Shown piece after piece: positions 1-8,255 of a stretch of 64,000 nucleotides of DNA. This stretch comes from Mesorhizobium sp. GbtcB19 (GTDB lineage Bacteria > Pseudomonadota > Alphaproteobacteria > Rhizobiales > Rhizobiaceae), in contig NZ_JAGXJY010000002.1 in NCBI RefSeq assembly GCF_019091085.1, positions 35,683 to 99,682 of the forward strand, given 5' to 3'. How positions within the stretch are numbered: the first letter of the stretch is position 1; the number at the start of each line of letters is the position of its first letter. Under the pieces are notes generated by a model. The model did no database searches. It had not been told where the DNA came from and worked only from the letters and a program-made list of their open reading frames with translations. A program made the translations under genes and the position numbers.

Positions 1-1
1 C

Positions 2-886
2 ACCACCGGCGAGGACTTCGCCAACTTCGTGAAGTTCTCGATCTCGGGCACCAAATACACCGACGCCAATGGCGACGACACGACGACCCATAACGCCGAC
101 GACACGCCGCTTGGCGGCATCACCATCAATCTCTATGCCAGCGGCGATCTCAGCCATGCCCTGGCGAGCACGGTAACTGCGGTCGACGGCAGCTATCACT
201 TCGACAATCTCGGCCCGCTCAGCGGCGGCCAGACCTATTTCGTGCAGGAAGTGCTGCCGAACGGCTATGTCGAGACCCTGGGCAAGGACGGCTATATCGT
301 CGCGGCAACCAGCGGCAACAACACCACGGGCGAGGACTTCGCCAACTTCCTGCCACCGACGGGCCAGGGCTTGACGCCTGGCTTCTGGAAGAACCACATC
401 GATATCTTGAACCAGGAGTTGGGTTCGTTCCATCCGGGCTGGAACTCCAACACCTCCTTTGAAACCATCTTCGGTTTCGTGGACCTGAACAAGATCCCCA
501 AAACGCCCTCAATCGCGGATGCGCTGGGAGCCAAGGGTGGTGGCGTGAACCACCTCGAACGCTCGTCGGCGGCGGCGTTCCTCTCTGCTGCCGTCACCGC
601 CGTGCCCGACGGCCCCGGCGGCAAACCGGAGCTCAATTTCAGTTTCTCCGCGGCGACCAGTTCGAACCCGGCCATCATCTCTATTCTCAATCTGATCGAC
701 GCGAACCATGATCACACGCTCCAGCCGGGCGAGGTGACTGCCGCGGTGCGGGACGTCCTTAACGATACCGGCGCCCCAACCAACAATTTCGGCCTGACCG
801 GTCAACCGGGGGTCGAGGATGTCGCCAACGCCTTCGACGCGATGAACAACCAGACGCATCCGGACGCCAGCGTTTTCCTCATCTGA
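2..886 (+). CDS. Partial surface/secreted protein with SdrD_B-like repeat and TPGFWKNH-type C-terminal domain
   Basis: The reading frame is open from the window edge, so the 5' end lies outside; the 294 visible residues are the C-terminus. The first residues (TTGEDFANF) recur about 105 residues later, so the end of one repeat and one complete repeat are visible. That repeat has the SdrD_B/Cna_B look: TDANGD near its start, a PLGG turn, DGSYHF, then YFVQEVLPNGY. Such beta-sandwich modules act as stalks in secreted adhesin-like proteins. After the last repeat comes LTPGFWKNH and a roughly 170-residue domain with a DANHDH acidic loop, possibly calcium-binding. No LPXTG anchor or C-terminal membrane helix is visible, so secretion (for example type I) is more likely than sortase anchoring. 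Function beyond 'large extracellular protein' is inference. Confidence 0.75.
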   Translation, partial: TTGEDFANFVKFSISGTKYTDANGDDTTTHNADDTPLGGITINLYASGDLSHALASTVTAVDGSYHFDNLGPLSGGQTYFVQEVLPNGYVETLGKDGYIVAATSGNNTTGEDFANFLPPTGQGLTPGFWKNHIDILNQELGSFHPGWNSNTSFETIFGFVDLNKIPKTPSIADALGAKGGGVNHLERSSAAAFLSAAVTAVPDGPGGKPELNFSFSAATSSNPAIISILNLIDANHDHTLQPGEVTAAVRDVLNDTGAPTNNFGLTGQPGVEDVANAFDAMNNQTHPDASVFLI

Positions 887-1019
887 CGAGCTGTGCGCGA
901 ATTTCGTGATCGGGGGCACCTTGCCCCCGATCGTTCTGCGACAAAACGCAATCAGGCACAGGGCTCGCGCGATCAAGCGGGCGGTCACGTCCCTGGCATC
1001 AAGGCGGTCTGGAATTGCG

Positions 1020-1565
1020 CTAAGCGTTCGCGACCGGCTTGTATTCCATCGCCACCACACCGTTGTCGAACGGCACGGCCGACACAAGCTCGAGCGCGAC
1101 CGGCGCGTCGGACGGAAACAACTGTTTGCCTCGACCGGCGGCTCCCGGATAGACGAGCAGCCGCACGCGGTCGACCAATCCGGCGCCGAGAAGCTGCCGG
1201 GCGACGCTCAGGCTGCCATGCACATAGATGTTGCCGCCGGGCTGCTGCTTCAGTCGGGCGACGGCCTGGGGCAGGGGCCCATCGAGCAGCTCGGACGGTT
1301 TCCAGTCGACCGTCTTGAGGCCGGTCGAGGCGACATATTTCGGCAGCGCGTTGAAACGATCGGCGAAGTCGCCGGTTTCCGACGGCCAATGTCCAGCAAA
1401 GATCTCGTAGGTCAGACGTCCGAGCAGCATGGCGCCGCTGTCGGCAAGCTCGTCCTCCTTGAACCTGGTCATCGCATCGTTCCAGGCGACGTTGGGCAGC
1501 AGCTCATGCTCGGCGATGCCGTCGACGGTGATGAATTCGGTGACGATCAATTCTCTCATGGTCAT
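1020..1565 (-). CDS. Dihydrofolate reductase-family protein (RibD C-terminal domain)
   Basis: 181 residues, the usual length of stand-alone RibD_C/YyaP-like proteins. It opens with the fold's first strand (ELIVTEFITVDG), continues with GRLTYEIFAGHWP around residue 50, and carries the nucleotide-binding segment GGNIYVHGSLSVARQLL around residues 109-125, followed by DRVRLLVYPG. Relatives bind NADPH but their substrates are mostly unknown; they are not the essential folate enzyme. The ATG is followed at once by a second Met, and a GGAGGGATGACC-like stretch lies just upstream on the coding strand. It stands alone, with a 218-base gap before the next gene. Family membership is firm, the reaction is not known. 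Confidence 0.85.
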   Translation of the reverse strand: MTMRELIVTEFITVDGIAEHELLPNVAWNDAMTRFKEDELADSGAMLLGRLTYEIFAGHWPSETGDFADRFNALPKYVASTGLKTVDWKPSELLDGPLPQAVARLKQQPGGNIYVHGSLSVARQLLGAGLVDRVRLLVYPGAAGRGKQLFPSDAPVALELVSAVPFDNGVVAMEYKPVANA

Positions 1566-1783
1566 CCCTCCTGGAGCGCGCCGCCTCTCATATTTATTTA
1601 GATCATAGAATAATAAGACTGTCGAAGATATAGGGAGGCGGCGCCTGGCGTCAACGCGGGGCTGCCACTCCCATGTTCGAAAAATCGACCTGACAAACGG
1701 TAGCGTTGTCCTCGCTCTTTCCCTCTAGCCCCGCGCGGCTTGCTCATCATAGTCTCTCGCGCCGTTTCAAACGCACGAGTCGC

Positions 1784-2215
1784 ATGAGCAAACTTCAATT
1801 CAGCCGTGTTCCCGCCAGTCCGGTCTCGCTTGGGCTCGTCTGCAATTTTCTTGCGCACTACCCGCCCTTCGACGCCTACGAGTTCGGGCTGATGGTGAAG
1901 ACCTTGCGCTATCAGCTCGAGCAGCAGACACATCTCATCGGCTCGGTCGAGGATCAGATCGTCGCCTATGTCGGCTGGATCGTGACCAGCCGCGAGATCG
2001 CCGAGGCATGGGTCGCGCATAGCGGCCCGCTCAATCCCGATCCCGACGGCACGGCCATTGCCGCGACGGTGATGGCGACGCGCTCGTCCGCGCATATCCT
2101 GCCGCTGATCAAGGAGGCCAAGCTGCTCAACCTCGACAAATCCGTCTATTGGAAACGCGATTTCATCGATGCGCGAGGCGCCATGAAGCGCGCCGTGCGC
2201 AAGCGGGACGCCTGA
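1784..2215 (+). CDS. Small acyltransferase-like protein (tentatively HlyC/GNAT-like)
   Basis: 143 residues from the ATG beginning MSKLQFSRVPASPVSLG; an in-frame ATG 78 bases upstream would only add a basic, low-complexity leader, so I prefer this start. The layout LG...L...P...F, then an acidic loop, then IVAYVGWIVTSREIAEAW, resembles the first half of toxin-activating lysine acyltransferases (HlyC family), which are GNAT-fold enzymes using acyl-ACP. The C-terminal YWKRDF could be the last strand. No signal peptide or membrane segment is present. Its stop codon overlaps the ATG of the alpha/beta hydrolase (TGATG), so the two are translationally coupled. No RTX toxin lies next to it, so a small-molecule or protein acylation role is equally possible. 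The assignment is weak and rests on visual pattern only. Confidence 0.6.
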   Translation: MSKLQFSRVPASPVSLGLVCNFLAHYPPFDAYEFGLMVKTLRYQLEQQTHLIGSVEDQIVAYVGWIVTSREIAEAWVAHSGPLNPDPDGTAIAATVMATRSSAHILPLIKEAKLLNLDKSVYWKRDFIDARGAMKRAVRKRDA

Positions 2216-3081
2216 TGGACCAGGCATCGCCCGGCGAGGCGCTGACGCAGGAGATTCTTGTCCGGCTCGGCGAGCGCTATGCGTCGATGTTCGTGCGTAT
2301 CTGGCAGCCGGCGGGCACGCCGCGCGGCAGCGTGTTCTGCCTGCACGGCTTTACCGGAAACGGCTCCGATTTCGACTATCTCGCCGCATTCCTCTGCCGC
2401 AACGGTTATCTGGTGGTCTGTCCGGACTTGCTCGGGCGCGGGCGCAGCGCCTATCTCGGCGGCGGCTATGACATCAACGTCTACTATAACTGCCTGCGCG
2501 CGCTCGGCCAGTTTGCCGGCAAGGAGAACCATTTCATCGGCTCGTCCTGGGGCGGCACGATCCTTCTTTTGTTTTTGTATATGACCCGTGCGCGCGCCAC
2601 CAAGGTGGTGCTCAACGACGTTCCCATGCTTGGTGGCGCCAATGTCGACCACATCCGCTCCGAGATCGTGCGCGACAGCGAGGCGCAATTTTCCACCCGC
2701 GCCGAGGCCGAGGCCTATGTGCGCTCGACGCGCTCTTTCATGGGGCCGGTCGAGGAGAGCGTCTTCTCGCGCTATGTCGCCAACAAGATCGTTTCCGGCC
2801 CCGAAGGTTTTCGCCTGGCTTATGACCCGGCCACGACCGCAAGCTTCGGTTCGATGACCGGTCGCGACTACGACCTGTTCCAGATCGTCGCGAAGCTGCA
2901 AGCGCGCTTCCTTCTGATGTATGGTCGCGAGAGCAATTTCATCGACAGGCAGGCCATCGACCGCACCCGTCAGGGCCGGCCGGATCTGTTGGTGGTCGAC
3001 AATGTGGATGCCGGCCATCCCCCGTCGCTGATGACGCTCGACCAGGCGCTGCTTGTCCTGGGCTTCCTCACGACCGTCTGA
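2215..3081 (+). CDS. Alpha/beta hydrolase
   Basis: 288 residues starting at the ATG that overlaps the upstream stop. Classic hydrolase signatures are present: oxyanion-hole HGFTGNG (about residue 43), nucleophile elbow GSSWGG (about residue 109, Ser nucleophile), a late acidic residue and catalytic His in VDAGHPP near the C-terminus. No signal peptide, so it is cytoplasmic. The fold covers esterases, lipases and thioesterases; the Ser nucleophile excludes the epoxide-hydrolase branch. Coupling to the acyltransferase-like gene suggests the pair add and remove, or otherwise process, the same acyl group, and the convergent P450 operon may belong to the same pathway. That link is inference. Confidence 0.85.
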   Translation: MDQASPGEALTQEILVRLGERYASMFVRIWQPAGTPRGSVFCLHGFTGNGSDFDYLAAFLCRNGYLVVCPDLLGRGRSAYLGGGYDINVYYNCLRALGQFAGKENHFIGSSWGGTILLLFLYMTRARATKVVLNDVPMLGGANVDHIRSEIVRDSEAQFSTRAEAEAYVRSTRSFMGPVEESVFSRYVANKIVSGPEGFRLAYDPATTASFGSMTGRDYDLFQIVAKLQARFLLMYGRESNFIDRQAIDRTRQGRPDLLVVDNVDAGHPPSLMTLDQALLVLGFLTTV

Positions 3082-3114
3082 AGGCGCGGATGCTCGGCTG
3101 CGCCCGGTGCGCGA

Positions 3115-3702
3115 TCAGCCTTCCGCGTCTATCATCTCGATCCGGCACCACGGCCGCCCTTGGCGGGTGATCGAGCAGGCCGTGAGGCCGCGTTCGGTTC
3201 TTGGGTCCTTCAGACTGACCAGCTCGATTGTCGCCGCGGGCCGCCGCTCCAGATGCAATGTTCGAAGCAGGAAGCGCCGGCCTGTGGCCGCCTGATAGCG
3301 GTTGAAGACCACCGCCAGGATTTCCGAATGGCCGTGTCTGCCCAGAACCAGATAGCGATGGTATCCGGCGCCGCCGGGAAGCGCGACGTGGGCGGCAAGC
3401 GCAGGCTCGCTTTCCGCGCGGGGCAGGGCATCCTCCAGATTGGCGACATAGAGATCGACCGATGCGCCATGGCGTGGCGTCAGCGACACCGCTACGGCCG
3501 TGGCGGGGCCGCGCTTGAAGCTGATGACGGCACGGTTGGCGATCGGCCGCAGGAATTTCAGCCCAAGGCGGGCGAAGTCGGGGCAGCGGCGCTCGACCAG
3601 CGCTGCGACGTCCAGCCCGCGCACGTAGCGGCGCTGGCCGACGCGCGGGAAGGCAAGCTGCTCGCCCTCGGTGAACAGGCGTGTGAGAGGCACCTCGTTC
3701 AT
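3115..3702 (-). CDS. Conserved-looking protein of unknown function coupled to P450
   Basis: 195 residues starting MNEVPLTRLFTEGEQL. Its ATG overlaps the stop codon of the P450 gene (ATGA), so it is translated in the same operon. I do not recognise the family. There is no signal peptide or membrane segment; the sequence is rich in Arg and small hydrophobic residues, with LGLKFLRPIANRAV, VAVSLTPRHGASVDLYVANLEDAL and YLVLGRHGHSEILAVVF suggesting an alpha/beta fold. A frame extension upstream inside the P450 gene would be Arg/Gly-rich and is a shadow. Tight coupling suggests a redox partner substitute, chaperone or next-step enzyme for the P450, none of which is shown by sequence. Confidence 0.7.
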   Translation of the reverse strand: MNEVPLTRLFTEGEQLAFPRVGQRRYVRGLDVAALVERRCPDFARLGLKFLRPIANRAVISFKRGPATAVAVSLTPRHGASVDLYVANLEDALPRAESEPALAAHVALPGGAGYHRYLVLGRHGHSEILAVVFNRYQAATGRRFLLRTLHLERRPAATIELVSLKDPRTERGLTACSITRQGRPWCRIEMIDAEG

Positions 3703-4892
3703 CGCCGCGCGACGCTGACCGAAGAGCCGGCTGCCGGCCGCAGGGCCAGCGCATAGTCGAAGCGAATCACGTCGTCGGCGCGGCTGAAGCTGAACTGGCG
3801 CACCACGGCGCGCACCGCCTCCTTGACCTCCAGCCGCCCGAGCCGGGCGCCGCCGCACATGCGCGGCCCGGTCAGGAATGGGATGAAGGCGCGGCGGTCG
3901 TAAGTGTCTTCGATAAATTCCCGCCGGCTGGCATCGAAGGTCCTCGGGTCCGACCAGAAGGCCGGATGCTGGTGAACGCCCACCACCGACAGCAGGATGA
4001 GCTGTCCGGGCACCAGCCTGCGACCGTCCAGCGTGGTCTCGGCGCCAACCTCCCGGACGAGGAACGGGATCGGCGGCAGGTAGCGCATCGTCTCGTTGAC
4101 GATGCAGTCGATGAACGGCGTCTCGGCCGCGTTGCGGTCGATCTCATCCTGGATGCGCTGCTGCACCTTGGCGTTGGCGCCCATCCGGTCGATCACCCAC
4201 AGAATGGTTGCGACCGTCGTTTCCACGCCGGCAAAGGCGTTCATGACGAACTCCTCCACCGGGGAGAAGCCATCTATGTCCTTGGCCCTGTCCGCGAAGC
4301 GCGCCATTTCCGCCGCGGCGCGCGGATCGGCGGCCAGCTGCCCGGCGAAATCGGCGACCACCTGGCGGGCCTCGCCTATGGCGCCATCGCGCTCCGAGGT
4401 TGTCGGCGCTACCCAGGAGAAATATTGCAGCCGCCGCAGTACCTCGCGCACACGGTCGATGAGCGAGATCGTCGAGGCGATGTCGGGAACCAGGTTGAAC
4501 GCACGGTAGAAAATCGTCAGCGAAGCGGCGAACAACGCCTTCTGGATGCCGGCGAGCGTTGCTTCGCTTTGCGACAGACGAGTGGTGTAGACGTCGCAGA
4601 CCGCGTTCTGCTGCGCCGGCTTGGCCGCCGCGAGATAGGCATCCTGCGTGATTTCGCGTCGTACCGCCCAGTCTTCGTCATTGGTGTTGAAGCGGCTGTA
4701 GCCCAATGCCGAGATCATCGAGAAATTCTTGCGGAACAGCGCCGGCGCCTTGACGATGCGGTCGACCGCCTCCGGGTGGTCGAACACCTGCAGGTTGCCG
4801 ACGCGTTTCTCCGCGCCGCTCTGCTCGCCGCTTTGCGCGTAAAGCGCATAGACGAGACTGTTGAGGACGTCCTCGATCTGCGATTGATTCAT
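3699..4892 (-). CDS. Cytochrome P450
   Basis: 397 residues, typical for soluble bacterial P450s. Landmarks: helix C DEDWAVRREI, I-helix oxygen-activation motif FAGVETTV near residue 220, K-helix ETMR near residue 265 followed by YLPPIPFLVRE, and the heme loop FLTGPRMCGGARLG with the axial Cys at residue 346. The start MNQSQIEDVL is preferred over an upstream in-frame Met, whose extra 46 residues are not P450-like. No ferredoxin or ferredoxin reductase gene is adjacent, so electrons must come from elsewhere. The downstream 195-residue gene overlaps by four bases. Convergent to the acyltransferase-like/hydrolase pair. The substrate cannot be told from sequence. Confidence 0.95.
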   Translation of the reverse strand: MNQSQIEDVLNSLVYALYAQSGEQSGAEKRVGNLQVFDHPEAVDRIVKAPALFRKNFSMISALGYSRFNTNDEDWAVRREITQDAYLAAAKPAQQNAVCDVYTTRLSQSEATLAGIQKALFAASLTIFYRAFNLVPDIASTISLIDRVREVLRRLQYFSWVAPTTSERDGAIGEARQVVADFAGQLAADPRAAAEMARFADRAKDIDGFSPVEEFVMNAFAGVETTVATILWVIDRMGANAKVQQRIQDEIDRNAAETPFIDCIVNETMRYLPPIPFLVREVGAETTLDGRRLVPGQLILLSVVGVHQHPAFWSDPRTFDASRREFIEDTYDRRAFIPFLTGPRMCGGARLGRLEVKEAVRAVVRQFSFSRADDVIRFDYALALRPAAGSSVSVARR

Positions 4893-5110
4893 GGCCCCCG
4901 CCAAGCCCACCGGTCGCGGCGGCCGAACTGTTACGACCCAAAGGCTAGCCATATTTGTTTCGAGTCGAAAGGCCGATCGGTAGCTGGTGGACCTAGCTGT
5001 GGCAAAGCTGCAACATCGCGGCAGGAACACATTTCGATAGCTTTCGTCAAAAGTTCCGTTGAGTTAGCTTCGCGCGGGTTTTGGGTTTTAGCTTCCAACG
5101 GGGGGAAGGT

Positions 5111-6040
5111 ATGCGGGCGCAAGCTTCCGGCAAATTTCTGGCGACTGTAGCGGCCTCGGCCGCGTCTATGACATCGGTTGGCGTGGCAACGGCCCATGCC
5201 ACCGAAGCGCAGGTGACCGATCCGTCGGTGATCGATTCGCGCATCAAGATCGCCTTCGAAGGTGCTGTGTTTCAAAACAACGTCCACAGCGACAAGACCG
5301 GCCTGGGCGGCAGCGACAAGCTCGGCAACGCCAATGGCGATCTCTACGGCTCGATCGCGCTGACCAAGCAGATCTCGCCCGACGTCGACTGGCGCCTCGC
5401 CGGCGCTTTCCACACCGGCAAGGATCGCTCCTGGGATTTCAACGCCTCCACGCCGACCGAGGCGGTCAACTTCAACTATGGCGACGACTTCAATTTCCAG
5501 ACGCTGGACTTCGATCTCGGCAAGCACGTCAAGATGCAGGCCGCCGACATCCGTTTCTTCGGCGGGTTGCGGCTTGTGCACTCCAAGGAGCATATCGGCA
5601 TCGGCGAGGGCTTCAGCGAGACCAGCCCGGTCGACAAGAGCGGCAGCGCGGATAAGCTCGGCAAGGCCGAATACTGGGGCATCGGTCCGCATGTCGGCGT
5701 CGAAGGCTACTATCCGCTCGGCGAGAAATGGGGGCTGACCGGCTCGGCCTCCGGTGCGGTCATGTGGGGCCGTCGTACTGAAACCGTCTCCTTCGATGTT
5801 GTCAGCGACAACCCGAACAACACTCCCGCCCATCAGGAAGGCCACTTCAGCCAAAGCCAGCACTCCAACGAGACGGTCACGAGCTTCGACGCCTCGGCCG
5901 GTATCAGCTGGACGCCCTTCACCAACACCACCTTCACCGCGGGCTACAAGGTCGAGCAGTGGCACAATCTGCTGGTCACCGCGGACAAGAAGACCTCGAC
6001 CTTCAACGGCCCGTTCCTGCGCCTCGAAGTCAAGATGTGA
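5111..6040 (+). CDS. Outer-membrane beta-barrel protein (Lpg1974/MOMP-like)
   Basis: 309 residues. I chose the ATG after GGGGGAAGGT over a TTG 30 bases upstream because it gives a clean signal peptide (MRAQASGKFLATVAASAAS..., cleavage after AHA near residue 30). The mature part is acidic, with alternating-hydrophobicity strands, aromatic strand ends (DVDWRLAGAF, ADIRFFGGLRLVHS, WGLTGSASGAVMWG) and a final strand ending in LRLEVKM, the pattern of outer-membrane barrels. Strand layout recalls the Lpg1974-type pore-forming family, often found in rhizobia. The next gene begins 19 bases after the stop and may be cotranscribed. Confidence 0.8.
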   Translation: MRAQASGKFLATVAASAASMTSVGVATAHATEAQVTDPSVIDSRIKIAFEGAVFQNNVHSDKTGLGGSDKLGNANGDLYGSIALTKQISPDVDWRLAGAFHTGKDRSWDFNASTPTEAVNFNYGDDFNFQTLDFDLGKHVKMQAADIRFFGGLRLVHSKEHIGIGEGFSETSPVDKSGSADKLGKAEYWGIGPHVGVEGYYPLGEKWGLTGSASGAVMWGRRTETVSFDVVSDNPNNTPAHQEGHFSQSQHSNETVTSFDASAGISWTPFTNTTFTAGYKVEQWHNLLVTADKKTSTFNGPFLRLEVKM

Positions 6041-6059
6041 CGGAGGCGGCCGGCTGCAG

Positions 6060-6917
6060 GTGAACGGGGAAGCGGGTTTCGAATCCAGGTTCGCGGCAAA
6101 CGGTGGCGTCAAACTGCACTACACAGCGGCGGGCTCAGGCCCGCCGATCGTGTTTCTGCACGGCTTTCCCGACCATGGCCTCGGCTGGCGGCGCCAGCTC
6201 GAAGCACTCCAGGGCAGATTCAGGGTGCTTGCGCCGGATCTGCGCGGCTTCGGCCAAAGCGATGCCCCGCAAGGTCACGCCAACTACGCACTGATGCCCT
6301 GCCTGATCGAGGACGTGCTGGCCGTGCTTGCGGCCGAAGGCATTTCGCAGGCCGCCATCGTCGGCCACGATTGGGGCGGCATGATCGCCTGGTGGCTTGC
6401 GATGCGCGTGCCGCAGGTTGTTCGCCGCCTGGTGCTGCTTTCGGCGCCGCACCCGCGCCACTACCTGCGCGCCATATCCGACCCTGCCAATGCCGGCACC
6501 ATCGACTATATCCGCCGTTTCCAGGGCGTGGCCGACGCCGTCCTGCCGACACCGGATGAACTCGCCGCCTGGGTCGCCGACAAGGCGGAGAGGCAGGCGC
6601 TTGTGGAAGCGCTCCGGCGATCCCATCCGGAGGCAATGCTCGGCTATTACCGGGCCAACATCCCGCTGGGCAAAATGCCCGATATCGGCCCGCAGCCGCT
6701 GGTCAGGGCGCCGACGCTGGTCCTGTTCGGCGCCGACGATCCGTACATCCCGACCGCCGCTTATGACGGCACCTTTCGCGAAGTCGACAACGTCACGTCG
6801 CTGGTGGCGCTCCCCGGCGCCGGCCACTTCATCCACCACCAGGCGGCGGGATTCGTGACGCGCGAAGTGGAGGCGTGGGTGTCGAGGCCGCCGTCGAGCT
6901 TTCGAGCTTTGGGGTAG
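6060..6917 (+). CDS. Alpha/beta hydrolase, epoxide hydrolase-like
   Basis: 285 residues from a GTG preceded by GGAGGC. Motifs in order: HGFPDH (oxyanion hole, with the HGxP of epoxide hydrolases), DLRGFGQSD, GHDWGG nucleophile elbow with Asp rather than Ser (the mark of epoxide hydrolases and haloalkane dehalogenases), LFGADDPYI (acid) and GAGHFIHH (catalytic His). These enzymes form an ester on Asp, then hydrolyse it with the His-activated water. No signal peptide. It follows the outer-membrane protein by 19 bases, probably in one transcript. A longer frame upstream overlaps the porin gene and is not coding. Epoxide hydrolase is more likely than dehalogenase because no halide-binding Trp next to the Asp nucleophile can be claimed (Trp is present in HDWGG in both groups). 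Confidence 0.88.
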   Translation: MNGEAGFESRFAANGGVKLHYTAAGSGPPIVFLHGFPDHGLGWRRQLEALQGRFRVLAPDLRGFGQSDAPQGHANYALMPCLIEDVLAVLAAEGISQAAIVGHDWGGMIAWWLAMRVPQVVRRLVLLSAPHPRHYLRAISDPANAGTIDYIRRFQGVADAVLPTPDELAAWVADKAERQALVEALRRSHPEAMLGYYRANIPLGKMPDIGPQPLVRAPTLVLFGADDPYIPTAAYDGTFREVDNVTSLVALPGAGHFIHHQAAGFVTREVEAWVSRPPSSFRALG

Positions 6918-7044
6918 CGGCAGAGGGCCCTGACGTGAACGGCCATGCTTTGGCGCGTCCTTGGCCGACACGATGTCCTTTCATCAGATCGGCTGTCACA
7001 AAAAAATCCTTGCCTTCATGTCCATCTTCACTTTTAATCCCATC

Positions 7045-7062
7045 TGAGAAAACCTTTTCCCA
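7045..7062. promoter_or_regulatory. Operator-like palindrome O1, LacI-type
   Basis: TGAGAAAACCTTTTCCCA: an 18-base dyad with one mismatch, the same as O2 with the central two bases complemented. It lies 109 bases before the LacI-family start, centre to centre 68 bases upstream of O2. This spacing would permit looping by a tetrameric or dimeric LacI regulator. Confidence 0.6.
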
Positions 7063-7112
7063 ACCCTTCGCTTTCGACATCCGCCCCCCGGTTCGAATGC
7101 AGCAGGCCTCAG

Positions 7113-7130
7113 TGAGAAAAGGTTTTCTCA
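7113..7130. promoter_or_regulatory. Operator-like palindrome O2, LacI-type
   Basis: TGAGAAAAGGTTTTCTCA: arms TGAGAAAA and TTTTCTCA are perfect inverted repeats around a GG centre. Located 23 bases upstream of the chosen LacI start codon. LacI-family operators are 16-20 base palindromes of this kind, so autoregulation is likely. Confidence 0.65.
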
Positions 7131-7153
7131 ACCTGGGAGGTCCTGCGCCGAAA

Positions 7154-8194
7154 ATGGTTTCAGACGCCGAGCAAGCGCCTGTCTTTGCCAAGCCCGTCAC
7201 GCTCCGCGAGGTGGCGGTGGCCGCTGGCGTCAGCGTCGCGACGGCCTCGAAGGCGCTGAACGGGCAGGGACGCATGACCGCCGAGACGCGCGAGCGAATC
7301 CGCGAGACGGCCAGGCTGCTCGGCTTCCGGCCAAACAGCCTGGCGCAGAGCCTGCTGCGTCGCCGCTCCTTCACCGTCGGCCTGCTCACCAACGATACCT
7401 ATGGCCGCTTCTCGCTGCCGCTGATGGCGGGTGTGTCCGACGCGTTGGTCGACAAGGGCGTGTCAGTCTTCCTGTGCAATGTCGAGGACGACACCAGGCT
7501 CGGTCAGCTGCATGTCGAGGCCATGCTCGACAAGCGCGTCGACGGCATCATCGCCACCGGAAAACGCATCGACCGCCATCTGCCGGTCGATCTCTCCAAT
7601 CTGCGCGTGCCCGTCGTCTATGCCTTCACCCGGCCCGATCCCGGCGCGGTCGGCCTCGTTTCCGACGATGCCGGTGGCGCGCGGCTGGCGGTCGAGCATT
7701 TTTTGCGGCTTGGGCGCCGGCGCATCGCTCATGTCAGCGGCCCGCCGGGCTTCGGGGTGGTGCATGAGCGCGCCGATGCCTATCGCGCGGTGCTTCAGGA
7801 GAACAACCTGCCGATCGGCGAGCCGCTACTTGGGCAGTGGTCGGAAGCCTGGGGTCACGAGGCGGTCGCCAAATTGTTCGGGGGCATGGGCGAGCGGCCG
7901 GACGCGGTCTTTTGCGGCAACGACCAGATCGCCCGCGGCGTCATCGACGCGCTGCGCGAGCGCGGCATCCGCGTGCCCGACGATGTCGGCGTCATCGGCT
8001 TCGACAATTGGGAGATCGTGGCCGAGGCGACGCGCCCGCCGCTGACCTCCATCGACATGAATTTGGAGAGCCTCGGCCGCGAGGCCGGGCTTGCCCTGCT
8101 TTCGCTCGTCGACGGCCGGCCGGCCGCGCCGGGCATCAGGAAACTGCCGTGCCGGCTGGTGGTGCGTCAGTCATGCGGAAGTCCGCCGGAATGA
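7154..8194 (+). CDS. LacI-family transcriptional regulator of the sugar operon
   Basis: 346 residues. The HTH begins VTLREVAVAAGVSVATASKAL (quoted in part: LREVAVAAGVSVATASKAL), followed by the hinge region LGFRPNSLAQSL and a periplasmic-binding-protein-like sensor with VGLLTNDTYGRFSLPLMAG, DGIIATG and VGVIGFDNWEI. The ATG at this position is favoured: GGGAGG lies upstream, and an earlier in-frame Met would place the start before operator O2. It is the first gene of the locus; the binding protein starts 61 bases downstream in the same direction. Expected ligand is an arabinose-containing sugar, inferred from the GH127 enzyme in the operon. Confidence 0.93.
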   Translation: MVSDAEQAPVFAKPVTLREVAVAAGVSVATASKALNGQGRMTAETRERIRETARLLGFRPNSLAQSLLRRRSFTVGLLTNDTYGRFSLPLMAGVSDALVDKGVSVFLCNVEDDTRLGQLHVEAMLDKRVDGIIATGKRIDRHLPVDLSNLRVPVVYAFTRPDPGAVGLVSDDAGGARLAVEHFLRLGRRRIAHVSGPPGFGVVHERADAYRAVLQENNLPIGEPLLGQWSEAWGHEAVAKLFGGMGERPDAVFCGNDQIARGVIDALRERGIRVPDDVGVIGFDNWEIVAEATRPPLTSIDMNLESLGREAGLALLSLVDGRPAAPGIRKLPCRLVVRQSCGSPPE

Positions 8195-8255
8195 AGCAAC
8201 AAGGCCGCGCGCCCGGATCCGCCGGACGGCACGGTCGAAAACTGGGAGGAGAACC

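Noticed and set aside
5754..6059. Longer N-terminus for the epoxide hydrolase-like protein
   Set aside because: The extra 102 residues overlap the porin gene in another frame and are Ser/Arg/Thr/Pro-rich; the GTG at 6060 gives a normal hydrolase start.
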